In this document: in pieces, positions 45,270 through 54,329 of the stretch | How the letters are laid out: the number at the start of each line of letters is the position of its first letter | How positions within the stretch are numbered: position 1 is the first letter of the stretch | NCBI GenBank assembly: GCA_963725275.1 | Contig: CAVRXS010000003.1 | Coordinates: 427,415 to 491,414 of the forward strand | Length of the DNA: 64,000 bases | Source of the DNA: Bog-756 sp963725275 | Lineage (GTDB): Bacteria > Actinomycetota > Acidimicrobiia > Acidimicrobiales > RAAP-2 | Direction: 5' to 3' | The notes under the pieces: generated by a model | The model's database searches: none | What the model was told of the DNA's origin: nothing | The model's input: the letters and a program-made list of their open reading frames with translations, nothing else | Program-made: the position numbers and the translations under genes

Positions 45270-46031
45270 ATGAGTCTGAGCACCGAACTCGGCGGACGGC
45301 GTGTCCTCGTAACCGGGGCGTCGAGCGGGATCGGTGCCGCCACCTGCCGGTCGATCGTCGCCTGCGGCGGATCCGTGGCCATGCTTGCACGCCGAAAGGA
45401 GCGGCTCGAAGAGCTACGTGAGGAACTCGGTGAGCGGGCCGTCCCCGTCCCCTGCGATGTCACCGACCTCGCAGGGCTGCCACTGGCGATCGACCAGGCG
45501 GCCCTGGCGCTCGATGGCTTCGACGGTGTGATCACGGTGGCAGGCAAGTCAATGGTCGGGTCTATCATGACCGGCACTCCTGAACGGTGGCAGGAGCTCA
45601 TCAACCTCAATCTGCTGGGTCCGCTCGCGACGATCCGTCGTGCGGTGGACCACTTCCCCGGAGAGGGTCGCCGCGACGTGGTGATCGTCACCTCCACGGG
45701 TGCGATCACCCCCATGGCGGGCGTCGGCATGTATGCCGCCACGAAGCGCGGACTTCGTGCCGCCTTCGACGCGCTTCGGCTGGAGCTGGCCCCGGCCGCC
45801 ATCAATGTGAGTTGTGTGATGCCCGGCATGTTCGACACCGAGGGCCTCACCATCGAGGGCATGATGTTCGACGGAGAGATCCCACCTTCGGACATCCCGT
45901 GGTTTGCCGGTGACGGTGGCCCCGGATCTGCAGCCGATCTGGCCGACGCGATCGCGTTCATGATCGGCCGGCCTGAGGGCTTCTGCATCAACGAACTCGT
46001 CGTGCGACCGACGCAACAGCTCAATCCCTGA
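45270..46031 (+). CDS. Short-chain dehydrogenase/reductase
   Basis: A 253-residue SDR. The cofactor motif is TGASSGIGAATCRSIV and LARRKERLEEL fixes NADP specificity by its basic residues. VTVAGKSMVG replaces the usual NNAG motif (AGK in place of NAG), and the catalytic site is YAATKRGL. A strong GAAGGAGGA precedes the ATG at 45270. It stands alone on the plus strand between two minus-strand operons and converges with the AveC-like copy 2. A half-match to the shared operator (ACCAAATGTTAGG, about 45220) lies 45 bases upstream. Confidence 0.87.
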   Translation: MSLSTELGGRRVLVTGASSGIGAATCRSIVACGGSVAMLARRKERLEELREELGERAVPVPCDVTDLAGLPLAIDQAALALDGFDGVITVAGKSMVGSIMTGTPERWQELINLNLLGPLATIRRAVDHFPGEGRRDVVIVTSTGAITPMAGVGMYAATKRGLRAAFDALRLELAPAAINVSCVMPGMFDTEGLTIEGMMFDGEIPPSDIPWFAGDGGPGSAADLADAIAFMIGRPEGFCINELVVRPTQQLNP

Positions 46032-46051
46032 GTTCTGTCAGCAGAATGTAA

Positions 46052-47201
46052 CTACGGGCTGCAGTGTCCTCGGTGCGCGGGAGGGTGCACGACAGGACGG
46101 CCCGACTGACCCGTCTCCCAGCCGTCCCAGATGCCCGCCGAGTATGGACCGGGTTGACCCGCCTTCTCGTAGAAGCCCTGCGGGTCGTAGACCTTCGCCT
46201 CGGGATACGGAAACGGACACGCCACCGAGGTGGCCGCCCCGCTCGCCCGGATGACGGCGAAACCACCGCCGTAGAGGAAGAGATAGGCGGCGTTGACGAT
46301 GAGGAACATCACCACGAAGGTGGCGAGCGCCGGACGTCCCCGGAACGCACGAAGCCGGATCCTGAGGGCCAACTTCTCGGCGACGGTGCGTCCCGTGTCG
46401 TCCCTGTACAGCAGCACACCGACGGGGATCATGACGGCCGTGACGAGTGAAGACTCCCAGATCAGTGGGAACTGGTAGGCGTGGCCGGTGAAGATGGAGC
46501 CGAAGGGGATGACCTGCGAGTAGACGTACATCCCCGTCCGCACGAGGAGGATCTCCTGGGCGGCGTCGTAGATGAAGCCGATGACGTAGATGAGCAGGCC
46601 CAGGCTGACGAGCGGATGCTTCCAGACAAACGAAGTGACCTCGCCGCGAGCGTTGGAGACGCCTGAGGATCCATATCGCCGGGAAGAAGGGCGCCAGGTA
46701 GAACATCACGTACCCGATCACGACGAACGGTTCGACCGTCGGCGACAGCGACACCAGGGGCCACGTTTCCGGCCAGTGCCAGAGCTGCGGGTTGTACACG
46801 GCATACGGCGCCCAGTTCATGATGGGGTCCTGCCACACGAGGGTTGTACAGCAGATGGCCATGAGCAGGATCGGATGCTTTGGGTACCGTCGCCACAGGA
46901 GGGCGAACACCACCACGATCAGCACCATGGCGACGATCGTTCCGATCTGCTCCGCCAATAGCCAGTGCGTCCATCCGAAGAGCGGCGTCACGGGGCGCGG
47001 GATACCCCGCACGGCCGGGTTCGCGATTCGGGTCGCTCCCACGCCGGTACGTGCGTTGTGCGCGATGAAGATGAGAGCAAGGACGACGGCGCACCCGACG
47101 AGAGCCCAGCCGACGGCGGTTCGCTCACCCTTCGACCAACGAGGGGGACGAGTCGGTGCGGGTGCGACCGTGGTCTCACGGCTGGCCACCTGCACGCTCA
47201 C
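46052..47201 (-). pseudogene. AveC-like membrane protein, copy 2, frameshifted
   Basis: A protein of about 380 residues in two frames. The N-terminal 180 residues (GTG 47201) have several membrane segments and VWQDPIMNWAPYAVYNPQLW, WPLVSLSPTVEPFVVIGY and APFFPAIWILRRL. Near 46660 one base is gained or lost. The remaining part (SNARGEVTSFVWKHPLVSLG, then VRTGMYVYSQVIPFGSIFTG and FPLIWESSLVTAVMIPVGVL) ends at 46052. It resembles actinobacterial AveC-family proteins and is distantly like copy 1. Its start is 4 bases after the stop of the binding-protein gene, so they are cotranscribed. Broken gene or sequencing indel. Confidence 0.65.
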
Positions 47202-47204
47202 GGC

Positions 47205-48318
47205 TCAGAGCTCCCCGAAGCGCCCGACGAGACGCGCGTTGCCGAACTCCGGCTCGAGCTGGCGCGCCACCAGGTAACCGGCCCCCACCCACCCCCGGCG
47301 CATCCAATTGCCGAATGACAGGCGGGTACCGCTGGCCCCTGACGCAGCCGGCAACATCTTCACCCGCTCGAGTGCCTCCTTGACCCCACGGGGTGACAGC
47401 GGCTGGGCGTCGGCGAACGCGTGGAGGAGCACGGTGGCCAGGTCGCGGTTGACGACCGGCACGCAGTACTCGGGACGACGCCCATAGGCCTCCTCGTACT
47501 CGTCGAGGAACCGCTGGCCGACGGAATTGGACGTCGTCGTACTGGTCGAGTCCCGTCCACCCCAGGATGGCATCCCACATGATCTGGTGGATCCAGGCAT
47601 TCTGGAAGGCCGTGCCGAGGAAACGCGGCGGGTCCCAGTCGAGCTCTCTCAGTACCCGGTTCACGTTGAGCAGCCCGAATCCGAATCCACAGTGCACGAA
47701 CGCGCTCACCTTGGCCTGCTGCAACGCACGAACCTGGTCGGTGATGTCCTGGGCGGTTTGTGGAATCCGCTCCTCGATGGCGACGTGGATGCCGTTCGCG
47801 GCAGCAGCCGTTCGGAAGTTCCGGATATAGGACTCGCCGACGAGCGATGCTTCGATGAGGGCGCCGACCTCGGTGTGGCCGCCGTGGGCCAGCAGTTCGG
47901 CCCAAAAGATCGGCTCATCGGTCATCGATCCCATCGAGAGTGAGAAGGTCCACTCTCCGAGCCATTCCTCCGATCCGGTGACGCTGATGGCCGGCACGTG
48001 GAATCGGTGCTCGATGGCCTCGCGGGTCGGCACGCAATTGTCCGTGATGGCCGGACCGAACACGGCCAAGCAGCCCTCGTCCACCAGCTCGCCATAGGCG
48101 TCGATGACTGCCTTGACAGTCCCCTTGGGGAGCCCTTCCACCTCGCGAAAGACGATCTGGACGGGACGGTCGATCATCCCCCGCTCGAGCCCCTGTTTGA
48201 ACACGAGCTCGAATGGCCGGACGAGGTCCAAGCGGGACTCCTCCGGATAGCCGTCGGGGAGTTTGAAGTCGAACAAATACCCGAGCTTGATCGGCTCGGC
48301 CGTGCTCTCGTACGACAC
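47205..48318 (-). pseudogene. LivJ-like ligand-binding protein without signal peptide (copy 3), frameshifted
   Basis: About 370 residues of periplasmic-binding-protein type 1 fold. It begins EPIKLGYLFDFKLPDGYPEE, with conserved AVFGPAITDN and SVTGSEEWLGEWTF. It has no signal peptide or lipobox, so it is probably cytoplasmic, unlike copies 1 and 2. GTG 48318 follows GGGGGAG. Near 47530, after LDQYDD, the frame is lost. The C-terminus (SVGQRFLDEYEEAYGRRPEY, then VKEALERVKMLPAA) continues in another frame to 47205. It probably acts as a ligand sensor or chaperone for the downstream AveC-like protein; that is inference. Confidence 0.75.
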
Positions 48319-48364
48319 GAACTCCCCCTTGGGGCGGCCACGGGAGGGGACCCGTCCCGCCTAT

Positions 48365-48381
48365 AACCTGATATTTGTTCC
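48365..48381. promoter_or_regulatory. Operator-like element upstream of binding-protein/AveC-like operon
   Basis: AACCTGATATTTGTTCC, followed by ACAACCTAG, lies 47 bases upstream of the GTG at 48318 and between that gene and norQ. It matches the element at 52669-52690 at 17 of 22 positions when the following ACAAC is included. It resembles the one at 45052-45067 in the AACC, ATATT and GTTC parts. Confidence 0.5.
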
Positions 48382-48412
48382 ACAACCTAGCGATCGGCCG
48401 GCGCGCCGTCAA

Positions 48413-49219
48413 TCAGTTCGATGCAGCGGGCTCCTCGCCCAGATACGCATCGATCATCTCGAAGAGCCCGGCGGTCACGACCGGGTCGTCGGTGAGCGGT
48501 CCGGCGACCGCGGCACGGCTGGCGTCTCGCAGGCTCAGGCCCTCAACAGCGAGTCGGCCGGCCGCGACCAGCACGCGAGTCGAGGCCACCTCGCGTAGGC
48601 CGACCGTTTCGAGCCGCCGGATGGCCTGTCCGAGCTGCACGAGCCGCGACGCCGTGTGCGGGTCCACCCCCGCTTCCTCGGACACGATCTTCTCCTCGAC
48701 ATCGGGCGGAGGGAAGTCGAGCTCGATGGCGACCATCCGCTGCCGGGTCGAATCCTTCAGGTCCTTGAGCACGCTCTGATAGCCCGGGTTGTAGGAGACG
48801 ACCAGGCAGAATCCCTCCGCCGCCTGCACGGTGACTCCCAGCCGGTCGATGGGTAGCTGTCGTCGGTAGTCAGCCAGCGGGTGGATCACGACCGTGGTGT
48901 CCTGGCGCGCCTCGACGATCTCGTCGAGGTAGCAGATGGCGCCTTCGCGTACGGCCTTCGTGAGGGGCCCGTCCACCCAGGTCGTGGCGTCACTCTGGAG
49001 ATGGAACCGGCCGACCAGATCGGCGGTGGTCAGGTCGTCGTGGCAGGCGACGGTGACGAGCGGGCGCTCGAGGTCGAAGGCCATGGCCTCGACGAAGCGG
49101 GTCTTGCCGCACCCCGTCGGCCCCTTGAGCAGGACGGAGAGGTCCTGACGGAAGGCGGCCTTGAACACCTGCTCCTCGTTCCCGATCGGTACGTAGTACG
49201 GCCGTTCGCTTCGTGTCAC
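48413..49219 (-). CDS. NorQ/CbbQ-type AAA+ ATPase
   Basis: A 268-residue MoxR-class AAA+ ATPase of the CbbQ/NirQ/NorQ group. Walker A is LLKGPTGCGKTRFVEAMAFD, Walker B is AICYLDEIVEAR, sensor regions include VVSYNPGYQSVLKDL, and the C-terminal helical lid follows. These ATPases remodel or activate metalloenzymes with a VWA partner. GTG 49219 overlaps the stop of the norD-like gene (GTGA), so the pair is coupled. No nitric-oxide reductase or RuBisCO genes are nearby. The likely client is one of the P450 or AveC-like proteins in this region, by inference. Confidence 0.88.
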   Translation of the reverse strand: MTRSERPYYVPIGNEEQVFKAAFRQDLSVLLKGPTGCGKTRFVEAMAFDLERPLVTVACHDDLTTADLVGRFHLQSDATTWVDGPLTKAVREGAICYLDEIVEARQDTTVVIHPLADYRRQLPIDRLGVTVQAAEGFCLVVSYNPGYQSVLKDLKDSTRQRMVAIELDFPPPDVEEKIVSEEAGVDPHTASRLVQLGQAIRRLETVGLREVASTRVLVAAGRLAVEGLSLRDASRAAVAGPLTDDPVVTAGLFEMIDAYLGEEPAASN

Positions 49220-51027
49220 GCCGTTCCCCTCTCAATCTCGAGGTGTCCTCTCAGGCGCGCTCGACGCTGGAACACCCTCCGCTGCTGCTCGGCAGAGCGG
49301 AGCGCCGATCTGAACAAGGGTCCCACCACCGTCGGGAGAAGCTCCGCTCGTGGGATGGCCGCGTAGGCTGCCGTCCCGAATACGCGGCTCAGCGCCCCGC
49401 TGTCGGCATCAGTTCCGATACTGAGACAGACGCAGCCGATCCCCTGCCAGCGCGCCTCAGCCAGCGCCCGCCGAGCATCCGCCTCGCCGTAGGCGCGCTC
49501 GTAGCCGTGGTCGTAGGCGAGCCCATCGGAGAGTACGACCAGCAGCCGCCGCGCCGTGCCAGCCTCCTTCGTGAGGACGGCTGTGCCATGGCGCATCGCA
49601 GCACCCAATCGCGTGTACGCGCCCGGCTCGAGCCCACCCAGGCGCTGCAACACCGTCGTGTCGAGCTCCTCGTCGAAGCGCTTGACGGGCACGATGTGCA
49701 CAGCCGAACGCCCCTGCGATCGGAAGCCGTAGAGTGCTATGCGGTCGCCGAGCTCATGCAACGCCACGCTCAGGCTGCCGGCCGCGTCGCGCTGATGGAC
49801 GTGCACGGGCACGCCGACGGCACCGGGCTCCCCGGCGGATCCCGAGATGTCCAGGAGCACGAGCACGGAGAGGTCACGCCGTCCGCGCACGGAGTCGAGG
49901 TAGACAGCTCCGTCCGAGGCCGATCCTGCCTTCAGCTCGATGAGCGCCTCGACGGCGGCGTCGATGTCGATGTCGTCTCCTTGCAGCTGACGGTGTCGCC
50001 GCTCGAACTCCATGCCCAGCCGCCCCAGCGGACGCCGCAGTGCGTGAGTGTCCGGCGGCCAAAAGGCGGTAAGTTCGCCCGGCGCAGGCTCGACTTCCTC
50101 GACCGTGCACCAATCGGGCTTGTAGCACCGCCTGTTCTGGTCCCACTCGGGATACGTTGCCAACCGGTGCTGCCCCGTCGTCGCGAGGTCGGACACGCGT
50201 GCCGCCGAAGTGGAGAGCGTCAGCGTGGCGGCCCTCCGCGTGGAGCGCCGACTCCCATGCGTAGGGGCGTCCGCGCCCGGTGGTCCGCTTGCTCCGGAAC
50301 GGGCGTCCCCGAACAGCTTCTTGAGCAGCCGGCCGAGGCCTCCGCCGCCGCCGACCGGGCTCGAGAGCAGGTCGATCACAGGGCCGACGTCGTCGTCCGC
50401 GTCGTCGAGCTCGCGGAGCGCCGACTCGTCATTGCGCCGTGGTGTGTGCTGTCCGACGTTGCCCCCCTGCTGAGAACCGTCGATGGGCGCTGTCATGCGG
50501 CGAGGCAGGATCGTCCCGAAGGCGGTCGGAGGGTCGTCAATCTGATCACGGCCGCTCGCAAGAGCCAGCGATGCCGCCGGAGAGTCCGTGCCCCTCGCGA
50601 CGTCCCAGTTGGCAACGCGCCGTACCGGTGGGGGCAACAGCGCCTCGTGTACTTGCAGGGCGCGGTGGCCCTCAACGGCGAGGTAGCGGCCAACCAGCCT
50701 CGGACGGCGAAGGAGTGCCGCAGTGACCTTGCGGTCCAGGCTGCCGGCGCCGAGCAGGGCCGCTTGCACGGCGACGCTGACCAGCACGTTGCCGGGCCTT
50801 GCGCCAGGATCGACGAAGATGGACGAGCCGTCGGTCCACGCAAGCTCGTGCGCTGCTCCGGAGGTCACCTCGACCGTGCGCCCGGCGATGGCGGATGCGA
50901 GAAGCCGATAGCGGCCCAGTCCGGCGGCAACACCCTCCGCGGAAACGTTCGGTGCCAGTGTGGGGCCTGTCGCCGCAAAGATCGCCAGCGCCTGTCGGCG
51001 CTGGTTTTCGTGCAACCATCTCCGCAT
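49216..51027 (-). CDS. NorD-type VWA-domain protein
   Basis: A 603-residue protein. The N-terminal two-thirds is helical and poorly conserved, with an acidic stretch (LRELDDADDDVGP) and a Gly-rich segment. The C-terminal third is a von Willebrand A domain with MIDAS motif VLVLLDISGSAGEPG, a Thr in PGAYTRLGAAMRH and an Asp in LLVVLSDGLAYDHG. It works with the NorQ-type ATPase in activating a metalloenzyme. It begins 9 bases after the stop of the tandem TetR gene, so regulator, norD and norQ form one operon. Confidence 0.85.
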   Translation of the reverse strand: MRRWLHENQRRQALAIFAATGPTLAPNVSAEGVAAGLGRYRLLASAIAGRTVEVTSGAAHELAWTDGSSIFVDPGARPGNVLVSVAVQAALLGAGSLDRKVTAALLRRPRLVGRYLAVEGHRALQVHEALLPPPVRRVANWDVARGTDSPAASLALASGRDQIDDPPTAFGTILPRRMTAPIDGSQQGGNVGQHTPRRNDESALRELDDADDDVGPVIDLLSSPVGGGGGLGRLLKKLFGDARSGASGPPGADAPTHGSRRSTRRAATLTLSTSAARVSDLATTGQHRLATYPEWDQNRRCYKPDWCTVEEVEPAPGELTAFWPPDTHALRRPLGRLGMEFERRHRQLQGDDIDIDAAVEALIELKAGSASDGAVYLDSVRGRRDLSVLVLLDISGSAGEPGAVGVPVHVHQRDAAGSLSVALHELGDRIALYGFRSQGRSAVHIVPVKRFDEELDTTVLQRLGGLEPGAYTRLGAAMRHGTAVLTKEAGTARRLLVVLSDGLAYDHGYERAYGEADARRALAEARWQGIGCVCLSIGTDADSGALSRVFGTAAYAAIPRAELLPTVVGPLFRSALRSAEQQRRVFQRRARLRGHLEIERGTA

Positions 51028-51036
51028 GGTGCTCAG

Positions 51037-52293
51037 TTACACCCTGGCTCGTCGATGGGGCACTGCGCCACGGAGCACGGTGTCCCTGGCTAGGGCTTGC
51101 GCCGCCCGGGGCCCGGCTGCACGCACGATGCTCGGCGGGAACACGATCGCCTCCTGCACGCATCGCGCCCGGATCTCGGCATTGCGGCCCTCGACTCGGA
51201 GACTCTCCGTCCGTTCCCCATCCGACAGCAGCGCTTTGATCTGACGAAGGTGCCAGGCAAAGGACAGGCCGAGGTTGGGCGTGTTCGGCGGTGACTGCCG
51301 AAGCCATGCAAGCTGGATCCGGAACTCTTCGCTGAACCGATCCATCACATGGACGTTGGCCCACATCAGCCCGTCGAGCTTTTCGAGCGGTGAGGAACTG
51401 GTGCCGAGCACCGCCTCCCACGCCGTCTTCACCCGCTCGGTGTAGGAGCGCATGATGGACAGCAGGAGCTCGTCCTTGGACTTGAAGGACCGATAGACCG
51501 TGCCGGTGCTGAGGCCGGCGGCCGCAGCGATATCCCGCATGGTCGTGGCCTCGTATCCCCGCCGCCCAAACTCCGTGCGGGCAACGGCTCGCAGGTGCTG
51601 TACCCGACCATCCTCATGATCCGGCTCCTCGTCCCAGCCCACGATGACCTTCTCCACGGCCTGGATGGCATGCGAGCCGTCCAGAGCCGAGTTCGAGGGT
51701 GCCCGCGTCGCGATCCCGTCGAGCAGTATGCGCAGGCGTACCTCAGGCACCTGCTCCTCGCCCGGGGTCATGTGAGACACGCCTACGCCGACGTGGAGCA
51801 TGCTCTGGCAGAGGCGGTCGCTGAGCAGCGTGAGGTCGATCCCCGGACGGATGGAGCCAGAGGCCCGTCCCTCGCGGAGCATTTCGAGCATGGTGGCCTC
51901 GATGGCCGTGGGAGCTTGACTCGCCAGATGGGCCAACTCGTCACCCAGGACAGCCGGCGGCTCGTAAAGACTGAGGAGCAACGCCGCGCGATGTCGCACT
52001 CCGCAGTCTGCGATGGCCTGCCCGAACTCGATGATGCGCGCTTCGACAAGCCTGAACGCCGGTTGTTGAAGGTCCTCGATCGCCTCGCCTGCCAGCCGGT
52101 CGAGGTCGTCCCGGTACCGCCGGACGAGCTCGATGATGATGGCTTCCTTCGAGTCGAAGTGGTGGTACAGACTCCCGGGCAGGATTCCGCAGGCGTCCGC
52201 GATCTCCTTCAGTGACACCCGCATCCCCGCGGTCGCGAAGAGCCTGGCTGCCGTCTCGAGGATCTCGGTCCTTCTCGTACCGTCGGTCGACAT
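51037..52293 (-). CDS. Regulator with two complete TetR domains
   Basis: A 418-residue protein, twice the usual TetR length. The first helix-turn-helix is MRVSLKEIADACGILPGSLY with HHFDSKEAIIIELVRRYRDD (residues 20-60). The second is EATTMRDIAAAAGLSTGTVY with RSFKSKDELLLSIMRSYTER (around 240-280). Each is followed by a helical ligand domain. A single chain could bind an operator as a pseudodimer. ATG at 52291-52293 is preferred; the frame continues upstream without similarity. It leads the norD-norQ operon and is divergent from the aldehyde dehydrogenase. The shared operator-like elements are candidates for its sites. Confidence 0.88.
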   Translation of the reverse strand: MSTDGTRRTEILETAARLFATAGMRVSLKEIADACGILPGSLYHHFDSKEAIIIELVRRYRDDLDRLAGEAIEDLQQPAFRLVEARIIEFGQAIADCGVRHRAALLLSLYEPPAVLGDELAHLASQAPTAIEATMLEMLREGRASGSIRPGIDLTLLSDRLCQSMLHVGVGVSHMTPGEEQVPEVRLRILLDGIATRAPSNSALDGSHAIQAVEKVIVGWDEEPDHEDGRVQHLRAVARTEFGRRGYEATTMRDIAAAAGLSTGTVYRSFKSKDELLLSIMRSYTERVKTAWEAVLGTSSSPLEKLDGLMWANVHVMDRFSEEFRIQLAWLRQSPPNTPNLGLSFAWHLRQIKALLSDGERTESLRVEGRNAEIRARCVQEAIVFPPSIVRAAGPRAAQALARDTVLRGAVPHRRARV

Positions 52294-52796
52294 CGTCACG
52301 ATCGTAACCACGGGCGGAACCCCCAAGACGTTCTCGCCCGACGCCGACGTCCTCCACAACCCGCAGGCGGCAGGGTAGGCGCCGGACACGAACCTGATCG
52401 CGTAACGCAGAGCCCGGCCGAAAGCGAGGTCCATTTCCGCCGCCATCTGGTCCCCGGCGAACGCTCCCGGTGCGCTCGTCGCCGTTGCAACCGGAGCGCT
52501 TCCGCAGCAGCGCCGAGAGAGGACTTGACCGCATTCCTCCCCTGGGCACCGTCTACAGATGAGCCGAACTCGACAGGAAGGCCACGGCCACCAGCACCAG
52601 CAGGCGGCGCGTCATGCTCTGGCCCGGCTACCTGCTCGCTCGAGACGCCCACATCATCGACCTTATCGAACCTAACTCTTGGTCCACAACGCCCGTCGGG
52701 TTATGGTTCCAGGTGGTGACGGACGCCCTGAGCGGCACGTCCCGAGAGAGGACGCCTTGACTACGAAACAGAGAATCACCCACATCTCCGTCCAGG
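52294..52796. other. 503-base divergent spacer
   Basis: No gene is supported here, although the tandem TetR frame stays open for 51 more codons. The part near 52669 carries the operator-like element; the rest shows no repeat or RNA structure that could be recognised by eye. It should contain promoters for both the TetR-norD-norQ operon and the aldehyde dehydrogenase/SDR pair. Confidence 0.5.
52669..52690. promoter_or_regulatory. Operator-like element upstream of aldehyde dehydrogenase
   Basis: AACCTAACTCTTGGTCCACA plus AC lies 107 bases upstream of the aldehyde dehydrogenase start and in the control region of the tandem TetR gene. It matches 48365-48386 at 17 of 22 positions. Confidence 0.45.
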
Positions 52797-54296
52797 ATGG
52801 AGCAGGTCGTGGTCGCACCATCTGACATCAGCTTCGAACGAAGGATGCTCATCGACGGCAAGCTCGTGGAAACAGCGTCGGGCAAGACCTTCGCCAACGT
52901 CAATCCGGCGACGGAGGAGGAGATCGGCGAGGTCACCGACGCCACGGCGGCGGATATGCATTGCGCCATCGATGCAGCACGACGTGCGTTCGACGAGAGC
53001 CAGTGGTCGACGGACCGGGCCTTCAGAAAGCGCTGCTTGGAGCAACTTCAGGAGGCACTCGAGGCCGAACAGGAGGAGCTGCGCGAGGAGCTGATCCTCG
53101 AGGTGGGGTGTCCGCGGATGGTGACGCATGGACCCCAACTCGACGCGCCGCTGGCCGGCGGGCTCACCCATCCAGCCAAACTGATCGACGAGTATCCATG
53201 GGAGGTCGACCTCGGCGAGGAGGTGTCCGCCCTCACCGGCCAGCTGACAGCGAAACGCATCTGGCGCGAACCGGTCGGCGTCGTCGGCGCCATCGTGCCA
53301 TGGAACTATCCGTTCGAAGTTTCGATCCACAAGCTCGGTCAGGCACTCGCGACCGGCAACACCGTCGTACTCAAGCCCGCACCCGACACCCCCTTCAGCG
53401 CCACTCGCATCGGGCGCCTCGTAGCCGAGCGTACCGACATCCCCGCCGGGGTGGTCAACGTCGTCCCCTCTTCCGACCACCTGATCGGCGAGGAGCTCAC
53501 CATCTCGCCCAAGGTCGACCTGATCTCGTTCACCGGATCAACAGCGGTCGGCAAACGCATCATGGAGAAGGGCGCAGTGACGATGAAGCGCCTGTTCCTC
53601 GAGCTCGGCGGCAAGTCCGCCACCATCGTGCTCGACGACGCCGATCTGGCGCTCGCGTGCATGATCGGCATCGCACCCTGCTTCCACGCCGGCCAGGGCT
53701 GCGCGACCCCGACCCGCATGCTCCTTCCCCGGTCTCGTTATGACGAGGGCGTGGAAATGCTCAAGGGGATCTACGAGTCTGTCCAGCCAGGTGACCCCCA
53801 GGCAGCCGACGTGCTGTGCGGTCCGCTCATCTCGGCCAAGCAGCTCGACAGGGTGCAGGGCTACATCCAGAAGGGCATCGACGAGGGCGCCACGCTCCTG
53901 GTCGGCGGCACCGGTGCGCCGGAAGGGCTTGACAAGGGCTTCTACGCGCGCCCCACGCTGTTCGTCGACGTTGACAACTCGATGACGATCGCCCGAGAGG
54001 AGATCTTCGGGCCTGTCCTCACCGTGATTCCCTACGACGATGACGAGGACGCCCTGCGCATCGCCAACGACAGCCCCTATGGGCTGGCAGGCAACGTGAT
54101 GTCGGGATCACTCGAGCGGTCAATTGCCATTGCACGGAAGCTTCGGGCGGGCTTCATCGGACTGAACGGTGGTGCCGGCTACTTCGCAGACGTGCCGTTC
54201 GGCGGCTACAAGGAGAGCGGCATCGGTCGCCAGAACGGCGTCGCAGGCTTCGAACAGTACCTCGAGCTCAAGTCGGTGGCCTGGCCGACCGACTAG
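52797..54296 (+). CDS. Aldehyde dehydrogenase
   Basis: A 499-residue NAD(P)-dependent aldehyde dehydrogenase, full length. It has VPWNYPFEVSIHKLGQALAT, the glutamate motif FLELGGKSATIVLDDAD and the catalytic cysteine in FHAGQGCATPTRMLLP. EEIFGPVLTVIPYDDDEDAL and the C-terminal PFGGYKESGIGRQNG follow. The start may be ATG 52797 or GTG 52809, the latter with GGAG at normal spacing. It oxidises an aldehyde to the acid, a natural step after P450 and alcohol dehydrogenase. The SDR follows after 33 bases on the same strand. Confidence 0.92.
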   Translation: MEQVVVAPSDISFERRMLIDGKLVETASGKTFANVNPATEEEIGEVTDATAADMHCAIDAARRAFDESQWSTDRAFRKRCLEQLQEALEAEQEELREELILEVGCPRMVTHGPQLDAPLAGGLTHPAKLIDEYPWEVDLGEEVSALTGQLTAKRIWREPVGVVGAIVPWNYPFEVSIHKLGQALATGNTVVLKPAPDTPFSATRIGRLVAERTDIPAGVVNVVPSSDHLIGEELTISPKVDLISFTGSTAVGKRIMEKGAVTMKRLFLELGGKSATIVLDDADLALACMIGIAPCFHAGQGCATPTRMLLPRSRYDEGVEMLKGIYESVQPGDPQAADVLCGPLISAKQLDRVQGYIQKGIDEGATLLVGGTGAPEGLDKGFYARPTLFVDVDNSMTIAREEIFGPVLTVIPYDDDEDALRIANDSPYGLAGNVMSGSLERSIAIARKLRAGFIGLNGGAGYFADVPFGGYKESGIGRQNGVAGFEQYLELKSVAWPTD

Positions 54297-54329
54297 TTCC
54301 AACGGTGATGGACAGAGAGGCGGCCCACT

